From a virus: a DNA stretch of 35,667 bases. The stretch lies in IMG/VR virus record IMGVR_UViG_3300007734_000624, positions 1-35,667 of that record; one strand, given 5' to 3'. A program made the position numbers and the translations under genes. Position 1 is the first letter of the stretch; each line of letters opens with the position of its first letter. Below, in pieces: positions 1-6,841 of this stretch. Under the pieces are notes generated by a model. It was not told the origin of the DNA and searched no databases. It saw only the letters and a program-made list of their open reading frames with translations.

Positions 1-622
1 CGACGGAGATGATACGCGAACCCAGCTTGATGATGTCAAGCAGGTCGAGCAGGTCGCGATGGAGGTCTGCGAGGCATGCGTAGCGTTCGTCCTCCTCGTT
101 GTTCTCCGCCTCCACCATGCAGTCGACCGTGTCGGAGATCACATGGTCGAGAGCTGGGATGAAGCGGCTCTGGCAGAGAGGTCCGAATGTCGGGATCGGC
201 TTGTCGCCGAGCCACTCCTCTGCCGTCGCGATCATGTGCGCGAGCTTGTCAATCACGACCGTATCGGCGTACTTCGACTGCGCTCCATCGTCGTCTCCGT
301 TCGAGGAGCAGTCTCCGACCTCGGCCATCAATGCGCCGTTAGCGGTCTCTAGCGCCTCCGCGTACTCGGTCGCGCGCGCGCGGTCCATCTCGAGCGTGAC
401 GAACGCCATGCCATCGTTGCGTATGCGGATCGTGTCGTTTCTCGGCACGAAGTGCTCCATGCGGTTCACCGCGCGGATGAGCTGGTGCGTGAAGGCAGCG
501 AACTGCGCCTTCGTGATCCCGTGGTCCCACACCTGCTGCGTCGCCGCCTCGAGCGCGGCCAGCGTCTTCTCGAATACCTGCTCGGGCTCTGCGTCTGGAT
601 CGATTGAAAGCTTGATGTCCAT
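1..622 (-). CDS. Hypothetical early phage protein, C-terminus cut by window edge
   Basis: Reading from the ATG at 622 on the minus strand, the frame stays open for 207 codons and runs off the left edge, so the C-terminus is missing. The protein begins MDIKLSIDPD and looks helical and rather acidic, with an EENNEEDE stretch near residues 170-180. I recognise no domain. The start is supported by a GGGAG ribosome-binding site followed by the GAGTCAAC box shared by the early genes, and by a small hairpin (636-650) just upstream. The stop of the preceding gene is at 680, leaving a 57-base gap. It is the last visible member of the early/replication block. Confidence 0.75.
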   Translation of the reverse strand, partial: MDIKLSIDPDAEPEQVFEKTLAALEAATQQVWDHGITKAQFAAFTHQLIRAVNRMEHFVPRNDTIRIRNDGMAFVTLEMDRARATEYAEALETANGALMAEVGDCSSNGDDDGAQSKYADTVVIDKLAHMIATAEEWLGDKPIPTFGPLCQSRFIPALDHVISDTVDCMVEAENNEEDERYACLADLHRDLLDLLDIIKLGSRIISV

Positions 623-679
623 GTTGACTCTCCCAGCGGATCGGCTCCGCTCGGCCTGCGGCGACATGCCGCCCTGATA

Positions 680-1141
680 CTACGGTCGCATGCGCGCCGT
701 CACAACCACCACCGCCTGCCTCGGCCAGTCCGATACGCGAGGCGGAAGCTGCCTGTCCGAGATCCAGCCTGCCGTGCGTAGCTCGCGGACCACGGCTGCG
801 ATCTCATCCCTCGGGCGGGACTCGAGCCAAGCTCGGCACTCCGCCTCGTCCCTCTCCAGCTCGGCAAGCAGGTTCTCCGCCTGCCTCTCCTGCCTCGGCC
901 TTGCCGTGCTCCTCTCTCCCGTGTTCGCAATCCGCTTGTAGATGTCGAGCAGCTCCGCGATTCGGAAGACCGTCGAGCTGCTCTCGCATCGGTACTCGTC
1001 GATCGCGGCATCGAGCCACCGCATGTTGAGCGACGACAGTCTGGTCGCGATCAAGGCACGCTCGGCATCCGTTGGCTCGAACCGAGGCCAGAGGCCGTTG
1101 ACCTTCACGCGGATGTCGTCCCATGTCGGCTTCACATCCAT
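680..1141 (-). CDS. Hypothetical protein of the replication block (153 aa)
   Basis: Complete 153-residue protein whose ATG at 1141 overlaps the end of the replication-initiator-like gene by 10 bases. The N-terminal part (about residues 5-70) has the pattern WPRFEPTDAERAL followed by WLDAAIDEY, a layout seen in small phage proteins encoded next to replication genes. The middle (about 75-110) is highly charged. The conserved place beside a DnaD/DnaT-like gene suggests a helper of replication, for instance a helicase-loader-type role, but no catalytic motif (no Walker A) is visible, so this is inference from context only. Confidence 0.8.
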   Translation of the reverse strand: MDVKPTWDDIRVKVNGLWPRFEPTDAERALIATRLSSLNMRWLDAAIDEYRCESSSTVFRIAELLDIYKRIANTGERSTARPRQERQAENLLAELERDEAECRAWLESRPRDEIAAVVRELRTAGWISDRQLPPRVSDWPRQAVVVVTARMRP

Positions 1142-1599
1142 CCGTTCGCTCCCTTGCGCCGCGCGCCCTTCTCTCCTCTCTCTCCCTTCTTCTCTTCTCT
1201 ACTCTTCTCTTCTCTGGTAACCAGTTCGGAACCATCGGATGGTTTCAGCGTGGTGTCCTTCCTCATCCGATGCCGTGCGACGGCCGCGCTGACCTGCATG
1301 CGCCGCTTCGCGGTCTGCCCGTTGTGCTCGTCGTACTTGAGGAGCCTGACTCCGTTCGGTTTGACCTCGGCCCACTCGATGCCGATCATGGCATTGACGA
1401 AGCCAGACATGCCGACCATCTCGTCGATGCCCTCCTCGGTCACCAGCTTCAGGAGGCCATCGACGCTGTGCGCGTCGGCGTAGCTCCAGACCTCGACAAG
1501 CCCGCCGAGCACCTGCTGCTTGCTTGCCTTCAGCTGCCGAGCCATGAACATCACCCGAGGATCGGAGATGAGGTTGGTCCGTACCTTTATCCAGCTCAC
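1132..1599 (-). CDS. Replication-initiator-like protein (DnaD/DnaT-type N-terminal winged helix)
   Basis: 155 residues from a GTG at 1599. Its first bases overlap the upstream stop as GTGA, with GGAGG six bases before. The N-terminal 90 residues (MSWIKVRTNLISDPRV...) have the pattern typical of phage replisome organisers: a winged-helix region with DPRV, VLGGLVEVWSYAD and a final VRLLKYDEHNGQTAKRR. A basic linker follows, then a tail built from E, K, R and G (EEKSREEKKGERGEK) encoded by a nearly pure purine tract (1166-1215). In lambda-type phages the origin lies inside the initiator gene, so this tract is a candidate origin element. Family assignment rests on pattern recognition; the exact family is unsure. 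Confidence 0.75.
   Translation of the reverse strand: MSWIKVRTNLISDPRVMFMARQLKASKQQVLGGLVEVWSYADAHSVDGLLKLVTEEGIDEMVGMSGFVNAMIGIEWAEVKPNGVRLLKYDEHNGQTAKRRMQVSAAVARHRMRKDTTLKPSDGSELVTREEKSREEKKGERGEKGARRKGANGWM
1166..1215. repeat. 50-bp polypurine/polypyrimidine tract inside the replication gene
   Basis: On the plus strand 49 of 50 bases are pyrimidines, with a single A at 1201; the coding (minus) strand is therefore almost pure purine, built from AGAGAAG-type repeats. It encodes the charged tail of the replication-initiator-like protein. Such tracts can form triplex or be easily unwound. A role as an origin element is inference. Confidence 0.7.
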
Positions 1600-2006
1600 G
1601 ACGAGCCTCCCATCCGACGGGCCATGATGACCCGCACGGCAGAGCGTGCGAGGTCGAACCTCACGATAGGATCGACGAGCTCCCAGACGATCTCGAGCGC
1701 CTTGACCGTCTGGAGATCCAGCTCGTAGCGCCTGACCACTCGGGATCGGACGACACGCGCGAAGCTCTTGCCCATCGGTGAATCGGTCGTGCAGCGGCTG
1801 CTGCCCTCGGTGCACATGAGGTCGAGCACGATGCCGACGAGCACGAGCTGCCGAGGGAGATCGGACTCGGCCGCGAGCATCTCCGCGACATCGAAGGCCT
1901 CGGAGATCGCGATCGAATGGAACGGGCTGCCTCCGCGCGGGAGGGCCATGCGGATCGCATGGCCCTCGAGCGGACCTTCTCCCAGCTCAGAAGCCGAGGT
2001 CTTCAT
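1596..2006 (-). CDS. Hypothetical protein between ERF and replication gene (136 aa)
   Basis: Complete 136-residue protein. Its start overlaps the end of the ERF gene by 20 bases and its TGA overlaps the GTG of the replication gene (GTGA), so it is translated as part of the recombination-replication cluster. It has a mixed alpha/beta look with one cysteine pair region (CTEGSSRC, about 65-72) and an arginine-rich C-terminal half. I do not recognise the family. Position suggests a role in DNA metabolism. Confidence 0.75.
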   Translation of the reverse strand: MKTSASELGEGPLEGHAIRMALPRGGSPFHSIAISEAFDVAEMLAAESDLPRQLVLVGIVLDLMCTEGSSRCTTDSPMGKSFARVVRSRVVRRYELDLQTVKALEIVWELVDPIVRFDLARSAVRVIMARRMGGSS

Positions 2007-2775
2007 CGTCCGCCTCCTTCGCCTGCGCGTTCAGCAGCTGCGGTGTCCGTCCCTCTGGCATCGAGAGTCGCATCGAGCACTCCTTGCCCTGAAGGCCAGA
2101 CACATCTCCAGCAGAGCGTGCGACGACCGCATCGAACCGTCCCGCGTCGGCATCGATGGTCACCATCGTGTAGTCGGCCCCGCCGACCGTCTTCGTGAAG
2201 ACACGAGCGACCCGAGCCGTGAGGTCCGTCTCCTTCGCCTGCGGCGGCTTCGGCTGCTCCGCCTTCGGAGCTGGGGCGATCCTCTGGTTGAGCTCGGAGA
2301 CGGCGGTCGGGCGTTCCTGCCGCTTGAAGCCTGCCTGCGCCTTCGTGTCGTCCCTGCGATCCATCGACGCATCCTCGTCCTCGCGAGGAAGGAGCAGCAG
2401 GTCTCGGAGGAAGTACCCGAGCGAGGTCGTCAACGCTCCAGCAAGCGCCTTGTCGATCGGCCGACCCTTCTCGACGACGACGATCCACGGGATCGAGTAG
2501 GAGAGCTTCTCGCTCGAGGATGGATGCGCAAGCACGAATGTGCTCGTCACGGTCTGGCCGTCCTGCGAGAGCTGCCAGCCGTCGCGATGAAGGGAGAGCC
2601 CAGCTCGGTGCAGGGCGGCTCGGCATGCGCCGATCATCTGCTCGCTCGAGGTGTAGCGGTACTTGTGGAAGCTGTTCGTCGAGTCCTTGCCGACCGACTC
2701 GAGTCCCTGCTGGGCATCGAGGAGAGCGTGCTGGATGCTCGCCGTGCGCGGAGCGTCTTCGTTGGTCTTCTTCAT
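1987..2775 (-). CDS. erf: ERF-family single-strand DNA annealing protein
   Basis: 262 residues. The N-terminal 150 residues carry the ERF signature: an early helix (IQHALLDAQQGLESVGKD), NSFHKYRYTSSEQM, then WQLSQDGQTVTSTFVLAHPSS and ALTTSLGYFLRDLLLLP. ERF proteins anneal complementary single strands in phage recombination and genome circularisation. After a proline/lysine-rich linker (about 165-190) there is an OB-like beta region (about 192-250) and an acidic tail ending DDEDLGF, as expected for a site that contacts partner proteins. The ATG at 2775 shares one base with the TGA of the exonuclease gene, with GGGAG upstream. Exonuclease plus annealase is the standard two-component recombination pair. 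Confidence 0.88.
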   Translation of the reverse strand: MKKTNEDAPRTASIQHALLDAQQGLESVGKDSTNSFHKYRYTSSEQMIGACRAALHRAGLSLHRDGWQLSQDGQTVTSTFVLAHPSSSEKLSYSIPWIVVVEKGRPIDKALAGALTTSLGYFLRDLLLLPREDEDASMDRRDDTKAQAGFKRQERPTAVSELNQRIAPAPKAEQPKPPQAKETDLTARVARVFTKTVGGADYTMVTIDADAGRFDAVVARSAGDVSGLQGKECSMRLSMPEGRTPQLLNAQAKEADDEDLGF

Positions 2776-3563
2776 CACTCGGCTCCCTTCTCGAATGCGT
2801 AGCTCGGCATCGCAAGCATCCTCACCTGCGGGTCGTACCCATGCCACTCGTGGCTGTCCTCGCAGCGGTAGTAGTCGACGACGAGCTGCTCGACGATCGG
2901 CCGCATGCGCTCCATGTCCTCGTCGGTGAATGCGTAGAGGCCGACCAGATACGGAGCCGCCTTCTCGCACGCGATCATCACCGTCGCCCCATCGACGATG
3001 CCGTTCTGCTCGGCGATCATGCGGTAGAAGCACATCTGCAACAGGTATCCGAAGTCGCACGCCGCCTTGCGGAATGCGTACGGCGATGCCGAGATGCATG
3101 TCTTGATGTCGAGGAGCAGTCCTCCAGCAGAGGCCGCATCGAGGCGGCACTTGGCTGGGAGGCCAGCGATCTCACCAGTCAGGACATGCTCCCTCAGCTC
3201 GCACATGCCGAGCAGCGTGCCTGCCGAGGTGTCGAGCACCGAGCTGCGCATCGCCTCGATGGCAGCAGCCTCTCCCTCGTCGATCACGCCCTTGCCAGCT
3301 GCCAGAGCAGCGAACGCCTCCGCCGCCTCCTTGCCGACCTTCGTGCGCCTGTCGAAACGCGGAGAGACGACCCAGTCGCTCTCGAATGCGTCTGGGGTGA
3401 GGATGCGGCAATGCAGCGCACGGCCGAAGCGGAGCGCATCCGAGTCCTCGTCTGGCCCTCGTGAAAGCTTCTGCCGCAGATGGGCAGGGGTTGACTTGAA
3501 CAGCACCTTGAGGTGGCTGGCCCGCACGCCTGCGAGCTTGTTGTAGTCCTCTTCCGAAATCAT
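2775..3563 (-). CDS. RecE-like PD-(D/E)XK exonuclease
   Basis: 262 residues, starting at 3563 with AGGAG and the GAGTCAAC early-gene box. It matches the PD-(D/E)XK exonuclease family of RecE/DUF3799 type: LRFGRALHCRILTPDAF (about residues 45-61) supplies the conserved histidine region, LDAASAGGLLLDIKTC (about 147-162) holds the D...DxK catalytic core, and FGYLLQMCFYR (about 175-185) is the conserved QxxxY-like helix. The enzyme should resect double-stranded ends to expose single strands for the ERF protein encoded directly downstream. Length and order fit a phage recombination module. Confidence 0.85.
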   Translation of the reverse strand: MISEEDYNKLAGVRASHLKVLFKSTPAHLRQKLSRGPDEDSDALRFGRALHCRILTPDAFESDWVVSPRFDRRTKVGKEAAEAFAALAAGKGVIDEGEAAAIEAMRSSVLDTSAGTLLGMCELREHVLTGEIAGLPAKCRLDAASAGGLLLDIKTCISASPYAFRKAACDFGYLLQMCFYRMIAEQNGIVDGATVMIACEKAAPYLVGLYAFTDEDMERMRPIVEQLVVDYYRCEDSHEWHGYDPQVRMLAMPSYAFEKGAE

Positions 3564-3609
3564 GTTGACTCCTGCGGCCGTGCCGCGTTGCAGACGGAAT
3601 GCCTGCGGA

Positions 3610-3635
3610 GAGGCCGCGCGCACGCGCGCGGCCTC
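3610..3635. repeat. Strong GC hairpin between two early genes
   Basis: Perfect 11-bp inverted repeat (3610-3620 with 3625-3635, four-base loop) between the stop of the coiled-coil gene at 3647 and the start of the exonuclease gene. There is no T-run on either side, so it is not a classical terminator. It could stabilise or process the early mRNA. Confidence 0.7.
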
Positions 3636-3646
3636 ACCTCCAGCAC

Positions 3647-3955
3647 TCACGGGTGGTCCTTGAACGGCGGACGATCGCAGAGATAGTCCCAGCCGTACTC
3701 GCGTGCGATGTCCTTCCATGCCTGCGCGACATGGTCCTTCATGCGGTCCTCGGCCACGAATGCGCAGAGCTCGAACCTAGCGGCATCCCGCTCCTCCAAG
3801 AAGCGGGTCCGCAGGATCTCCTCGCGCTCGACCGCACGCATGAGCTCGTCGACCTTCTTCTCCAGCTCCTCCAGACGATCCGCCGCTTCGCGAAGCGTCA
3901 CGACCTGATTAAGGTCGCAGGGCAGCTGCCGAATCTCGTTTGCCAGATTGACCAT
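3647..3955 (-). CDS. Small coiled-coil hypothetical protein (102 aa)
   Basis: Residues about 15-65 form a charged heptad-like helix (REAADRLEELEKKVDELMRAVE...), typical of a coiled coil. The C-terminal part has aromatic residues (YGWDYLCDRPPF). I chose the ATG at 3955 rather than the in-frame ATG at 3976 because AAGGAGTCGGAC precedes it, matching the early-gene ribosome-binding box, and because the bases around the upstream ATG form the usual pre-SD hairpin (GCGGCA/TGCCGC). Function unknown. Confidence 0.72.
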   Translation of the reverse strand: MVNLANEIRQLPCDLNQVVTLREAADRLEELEKKVDELMRAVEREEILRTRFLEERDAARFELCAFVAEDRMKDHVAQAWKDIAREYGWDYLCDRPPFKDHP

Positions 3956-4000
3956 GTCCGACTCCTTCTGCGGCATCTCCTGCCGCTGGGTGAATGGAGA

Positions 4001-4020
4001 CTGGGGGCTTGCGCCCCCAG
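4001..4020. repeat. Intergenic hairpin with GNRA-type loop
   Basis: Eight-base perfect stem (4001-4008 with 4013-4020). On the transcribed minus strand the loop is GCAA, a stable tetraloop. It lies between the DUF3085-like gene (stop 4052) and the next start (3955). No T-run follows, so I read it as an mRNA-stabilising or processing element rather than a terminator. Confidence 0.65.
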
Positions 4021-4051
4021 CCTCCGCATTGGGGGAAAAGATTCATCGATT

Positions 4052-4414
4052 CTACGCATCGGGGCCGAGCATTGCCAGACTCATGTCCGACTCGGTCAGC
4101 TTGACGATGAGCGAGAAGCCTCGGCTCACAAGCCGTCCCATGTGCGCGAGGTCCTTCGTCGGGATGTCGATCCGCTCGACGAAGTCGTCGCCGCCGACCA
4201 GCTCCCGCGCTCGATCCCAGACATTACAGTCGAGCTTCGGGTCGAAGCCGTCCGCGTACGCGACGCAGATGCGTCCGATGGAACCAGCGACCAGATAGAT
4301 GCCCTCGTCCTTCACGAGCCCGATCTTGGTGTTGGTCCTGAGTGCGGCAGCGATCACATCCTCGAGCTGCTTGCCTGCCTTGAATGTGAGGTTTGCGGTG
4401 TAGATGTCTTGCAT
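4052..4414 (-). CDS. DUF3085-like hypothetical protein
   Basis: 120 residues. The central part carries GLVKDEGIYLVAGS, VAYADGFDP and DRARELVGGDDFVE, a succession I associate with the DUF3085 family of phage and plasmid proteins; biochemical function is unknown. The start at 4414 has GAGGAGG nine bases before it. It lies in the early block downstream of a 105-residue protein gene (stop 4428), leaving 13 bases between. Assignment is from memory of the motif and should be tested by profile search. Confidence 0.75.
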   Translation of the reverse strand: MQDIYTANLTFKAGKQLEDVIAAALRTNTKIGLVKDEGIYLVAGSIGRICVAYADGFDPKLDCNVWDRARELVGGDDFVERIDIPTKDLAHMGRLVSRGFSLIVKLTESDMSLAMLGPDA

Positions 4415-4427
4415 GGCTTGGTCCTCC

Positions 4428-4745
4428 TCAGAGCGTGTAGTCGTGAAATCGGTCGCGGAACCCGAGAGCGAGCTGGACTCCGCCGTATGTCAGGCGGCCG
4501 CCCTTCGTGCGGACGAACCGACGCATGAAGCCTTCGGGGTCCTCCTCGAAGCGCCAGACCTGCTGGTCGGTCATGCCGCCACGATCGACGCGCTCCGCCT
4601 TGTCGTCCCTCGTCAAGACCACGCGGACCTTGCCCTTGTTCGGTCCCGTCTTGTAGGGGATCACTCGGCAGACGGTGGCGGGATACCGATCGGTCGCGTA
4701 GCAGATGGTCGCTCCGTCTCCGACCTTGACTTCGTCGATGTTCAT
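4428..4745 (-). CDS. Hypothetical early protein (105 aa)
   Basis: 105 residues, starting at 4745 with AAGGAGG eight bases upstream; the ATGA overlaps the stop of the DUF7249-like gene. The N-terminal part (VGDGATICYATDRYPATVCRV) resembles a small phage protein family of unknown function with a conserved GxGATIC..TDR..ATV beta-strand motif. The rest is basic and mixed. Context suggests an early accessory protein expressed together with its neighbours. Confidence 0.78.
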   Translation of the reverse strand: MNIDEVKVGDGATICYATDRYPATVCRVIPYKTGPNKGKVRVVLTRDDKAERVDRGGMTDQQVWRFEEDPEGFMRRFVRTKGGRLTYGGVQLALGFRDRFHDYTL

Positions 4746-5071
4746 GCCACACCTCCTTCGCGCTCCTTGCGCTCGGTCCTCGGTTCCTCGATGAGCTCGA
4801 AGAAGAGCTCGACCCAGTTCGCATCGTCGAATCGTTCGCCGTCGGGCGTGAAGAACTGGGTGATCTCTCCGCCTCGGATCGGCTCGAGGTAATACTGCCG
4901 CACCTCCAGCTCGCGGATCGTCTCCTCGATGCGGTCCTTGAAGCCCCGCCATCCGCAGCAGCGGATGTCGTCGATGACCTGCTCCAGCAGGTCGGCCCAG
5001 TCCTCGCGAAGCCAGAGAGCGACATTCCAAGTCGCGCGATTGGTCCAGCCGTTGCATTCTTCGCGTTCCAT
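4742..5071 (-). CDS. DUF7249-like hypothetical protein (NGWTNRATWNVALW motif)
   Basis: 109 residues. It opens with CNGWTNRATWNVALWLRED, a motif found at the start of a widespread family of small phage proteins (DUF7249-type) of unknown function. The rest is acidic and helical. The start at 5071 has AAGGAGTCAGTC directly before it, the early-gene box, preceded by a small hairpin. The 3' end overlaps the next start by four bases (ATGA). Confidence 0.78.
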   Translation of the reverse strand: MEREECNGWTNRATWNVALWLREDWADLLEQVIDDIRCCGWRGFKDRIEETIRELEVRQYYLEPIRGGEITQFFTPDGERFDDANWVELFFELIEEPRTERKEREGGVA

Positions 5072-5097
5072 GACTGACTCCTTTGCCGTAGTCGGCG

Positions 5098-5313
5098 TTA
5101 CTTGACCGTGACCCAGAGCATGACCGTGCGGAGGAGATGGTTGTAGTCTCCCGCCATCGCCTCGTTGAAGAAGGCATCCCGCTCGGCCTTCTCGACCCCG
5201 TGAGCTTGGAGCGCCTTCGCGACTCGGCCGAGGATGGCGAATGCGTTGCCATCCTGACCGACGAGCTTGACCTCGATCGCGGGGTATTTCGTCGCCTTCG
5301 TGTTCGTCTTCAT
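5098..5313 (-). CDS. Small hypothetical early protein (71 aa)
   Basis: 71 residues starting MKTNTKATKYPAIEVKLVG. A central strand-turn-strand (VKLVGQDGNAFAILGRVAKAL) resembles short phage proteins whose conserved core reads GxDGNAFxIxGxVxxAL. Function unknown. It is preceded by one of the four conserved promoter-leader modules (5314-5398), so it likely heads a transcription unit running to the left edge. Confidence 0.78.
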   Translation of the reverse strand: MKTNTKATKYPAIEVKLVGQDGNAFAILGRVAKALQAHGVEKAERDAFFNEAMAGDYNHLLRTVMLWVTVK

Positions 5314-5398
5314 TGCTTGACTCCTGCGCGGATCGGCTCCGCTTTGCCGTCGGTCTCCCGACATCTGAATCATGGACTCGAATCGGATGATGTCACCA
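5314..5398 (-). promoter_or_regulatory. Conserved promoter-leader module, copy 1
   Basis: Minus-strand promoter: -35 GTGACA at 5391-5396 and -10 CATGAT at 5369-5374, spaced by 16. It is followed by hairpin 1 (GTCGG/CCGAC, 5349-5362), hairpin 2 (GCGGA/TCCGC, 5328-5342) and AGGAGTCA before the ATG at 5313. The same layout recurs at 6227, 33300 and 34711. Hairpin 1 here differs in sequence from the other copies but keeps pairing, which argues for an RNA structure. Confidence 0.75.
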
Positions 5399-5405
5399 GA
5401 CACCA

Positions 5406-5720
5406 TCAAAGATTTGCGTTGATGAGCTCCTTCTTCAGCCACTCGGGGAAGTCGTCTGCGCCATCGTCTGGCATGATGACGCAATCACCGACGATGACAT
5501 CGAAGCAGCCGATGTGCTCCTGCGCAAGCTTCGTGGCGAGCGTGTTGACGGGCAGGTCTTGGAGCTTGCCCTCCTCGTTGCAGTAGAGCCAGAAGCAGCC
5601 ACGCCTGTCCGCCACGCGGATCGCCTCGGCGTATCCGCCGACCGCCTGCTGGATCTCGCGGAGGCCCGTCTTGAGCATGAGCCTCGTCTTGCCGTTGGTC
5701 GTGATCTTGAATGCGTTCAC
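5406..5720 (-). CDS. DUF3846-like hypothetical protein
   Basis: 104 residues from a GTG at 5720 whose bases overlap the upstream TGA (GTGA), with AAGGAGG upstream. Residues about 20-75 show the DUF3846 pattern: IQQAVGGYAEAIRV, YCNEEGKLQDLPVN, ATKLA and DVIVGDCV. This family is common in phages and mobile elements and has no known function. It is coupled to the 64-residue gene before it and ends just before promoter module 1. Confidence 0.82.
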   Translation of the reverse strand: MNAFKITTNGKTRLMLKTGLREIQQAVGGYAEAIRVADRRGCFWLYCNEEGKLQDLPVNTLATKLAQEHIGCFDVIVGDCVIMPDDGADDFPEWLKKELINANL

Positions 5721-5911
5721 TTGACACCTCCTTCGTTGGCCGCCTGCTCGGCCTCGAGCTGGGCGACGCGCTCGTCTGCCAGCTTGGCCATGCATGCGAG
5801 GTTCTCGATTGCCGTCTGCCGTCCGCACGGCGTTCCCCGCTCGATGAGAGCCACGAGCATCGGGACCGTCGTCTCCCATGTCATCTTGATCGTGATCGTT
5901 TCGGCTGCCAT
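5717..5911 (-). CDS. Small hypothetical early protein (64 aa)
   Basis: 64 residues, mainly helical, with ALIERGTPCGRQTAIENL in the middle and a charged C-terminal helix. The start at 5911 carries GGAGTCAGTC immediately upstream and a GCGGC/GCCGC hairpin before that. The 3' end overlaps the next gene by GTGA. No family recognised. Confidence 0.75.
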   Translation of the reverse strand: MAAETITIKMTWETTVPMLVALIERGTPCGRQTAIENLACMAKLADERVAQLEAEQAANEGGVK

Positions 5912-5947
5912 GACTGACTCCGTTTCTGCGGCTCTGCGCCGCGTGCG

Positions 5948-6226
5948 TTAGGCCTTCGCCGCTTGGATCTTCTTCCAGAGCCGCGTGCGCAGGACTTGGA
6001 GGGTCGTCGCACGGTCCTGAAGCTCCTGCCGCATGAGGAGCATGCCCTCCGCAGCATCGACGGGCATGCGGTTCAGCACGATGTCGTCCGTCTCGCGGAG
6101 CTTCTTGTCCATCGCATCGAACGCCGCGAGGAACACCTCGTGCCGTGCGACGACCTCCTCGTACCGTGCCACGAGCTCCGCATGCGCGACCTCGGGCATC
6201 TGGACCTGCTGGATGATCTTGGCCAT
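5948..6226 (-). CDS. Helical hypothetical early protein (92 aa)
   Basis: 92 residues, nearly all helix (VARYEEVVARHEVFLAAFDAMDKKL; MRQELQDRATTLQVLRTRLWKKI), likely a coiled-coil or small adaptor protein. It is the first gene after promoter-leader module 2 (6227-6317), so it heads the left early transcription unit. The start at 6226 is fixed by AAGGAGTCAGTC directly before it. Function unknown. Confidence 0.78.
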   Translation of the reverse strand: MAKIIQQVQMPEVAHAELVARYEEVVARHEVFLAAFDAMDKKLRETDDIVLNRMPVDAAEGMLLMRQELQDRATTLQVLRTRLWKKIQAAKA

Positions 6227-6317
6227 GACTGACTCCTTCGCGGATCGGCTCCGCTTGGCCGTCGAGAGGACTTCTCTCGACATGGGAATCATCGGACATA
6301 TCCCGATGATTTCACCA
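6227..6317 (-). promoter_or_regulatory. Conserved promoter-leader module, copy 2
   Basis: -35 GTGAAA at 6310-6315, -10 GATGAT at 6288-6293 (spacer 16), then hairpin 1 (GTCGAGAG/CTCTCGAC, 6261-6281), a GCGGA/TCCGC hairpin, and AAGGAGTCAGTC before the ATG at 6226. It lies next to three degenerate 21-bp repeats (6320-6375) that could be operators. Confidence 0.78.
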
Positions 6318-6319
6318 CC

Positions 6320-6375
6320 ATTGCCCGAGGATTCCCAAAGATTTCCCGAGATTGCCCAAACCCCCGAGAATCGCC
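6320..6375. repeat. Three degenerate 21-bp tandem repeats upstream of an early promoter
   Basis: On the plus strand 6320-6340 and 6341-6361 align as ATT(G/T)CCCGAG(G)ATT(C/G)CCCAAA(G/C), followed by a shorter third copy (CCCGAGAATCGCCC). They sit just upstream of the -35 box of promoter module 2. They resemble operator or iteron arrays. A regulator binding there is inference. Confidence 0.55.
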
Positions 6376-6437
6376 CTAGAGACGCTCGGAAATCGGGGCA
6401 GGGCAGATAGGGGTCCAAGCCATCCGAACGCCTCCCA

Positions 6438-6455
6438 GAGGCGGGAAACCGCCTC
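6438..6455. repeat. Hairpin with GAAA loop before the plus-strand gene
   Basis: Seven-base perfect stem (6438-6444 with 6449-6455). On the plus strand the loop is GAAA, a GNRA tetraloop. It lies 20 bases before the plus-strand ATG at 6476. Without a T-run it is more likely a leader structure than a terminator. The rest of 6318-6475 contains only the repeats and no gene that I can see. Confidence 0.5.
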
Positions 6456-6475
6456 CCTGCCGTATCCTGCGCCCC

Positions 6476-6841
6476 ATGCCCATCCCGCCACCCCATCGGG
6501 GAGCGGCCGAGGCGGCGGAGCTCCTGCGGCTGGTGTCGGCAGCTGGGGCGATGCTGGCAATGGAGCCGCAGTCCCCAGCTCTCCGCGCGGCCGCGAGGGA
6601 GAAGCTCCGCCGCCTAGGCCTCGAGCGGAACAGCCTGCGCATGCTCATGCGGATCGTCGCTGCCAGCTCACGAGCTGGAGCCCTGCACTCGAGGCCCGCA
6701 ATCCGATTCGACGGCAGGCCAGACGATCCGCTTGCCACGATCGACGCGCTGACCGTCGCGCACGACATCGAGCTCGACTCGAGCAGGCGCAGAGGCATTG
6801 CGTACTGCCTCTCCACCACCATCGTCTCGGTCACACGATGA
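6476..6841 (+). CDS. Possible lone plus-strand gene (121 aa), function unknown
   Basis: Open frame of 121 residues on the plus strand, convergent with the tail gene and overlapping its end by 11 bases. The translation looks protein-like: an alanine/leucine-rich helix (EAAELLRLVSAAGAML), a basic segment (LRRLGLERNSLRMLMRIV) and an acidic region (DPLATIDALTVAHDIELD), with about 11% acidic residues. The opposite frame (6376-6834) is serine/arginine/glycine-rich and poor in acidic residues, as expected for a shadow. No clear ribosome-binding site precedes the ATG at 6476, so the start is unsure. Its place between the early and late blocks would suit a regulator. If it is not real, 6227-6830 holds no gene. 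Confidence 0.45.
   Translation: MPIPPPHRGAAEAAELLRLVSAAGAMLAMEPQSPALRAAAREKLRRLGLERNSLRMLMRIVAASSRAGALHSRPAIRFDGRPDDPLATIDALTVAHDIELDSSRRRGIAYCLSTTIVSVTR

Noticed and set aside
6376-6834. Minus-strand open frame of 152 codons with a GTG overlapping the end of the tail gene (GTGA)
   Set aside because: The start context fits the local overlap pattern, but the translation is rich in S, R, A and G with about 5% acidic residues and no protein-like pattern. The plus-strand frame looks better. It cannot be fully excluded.
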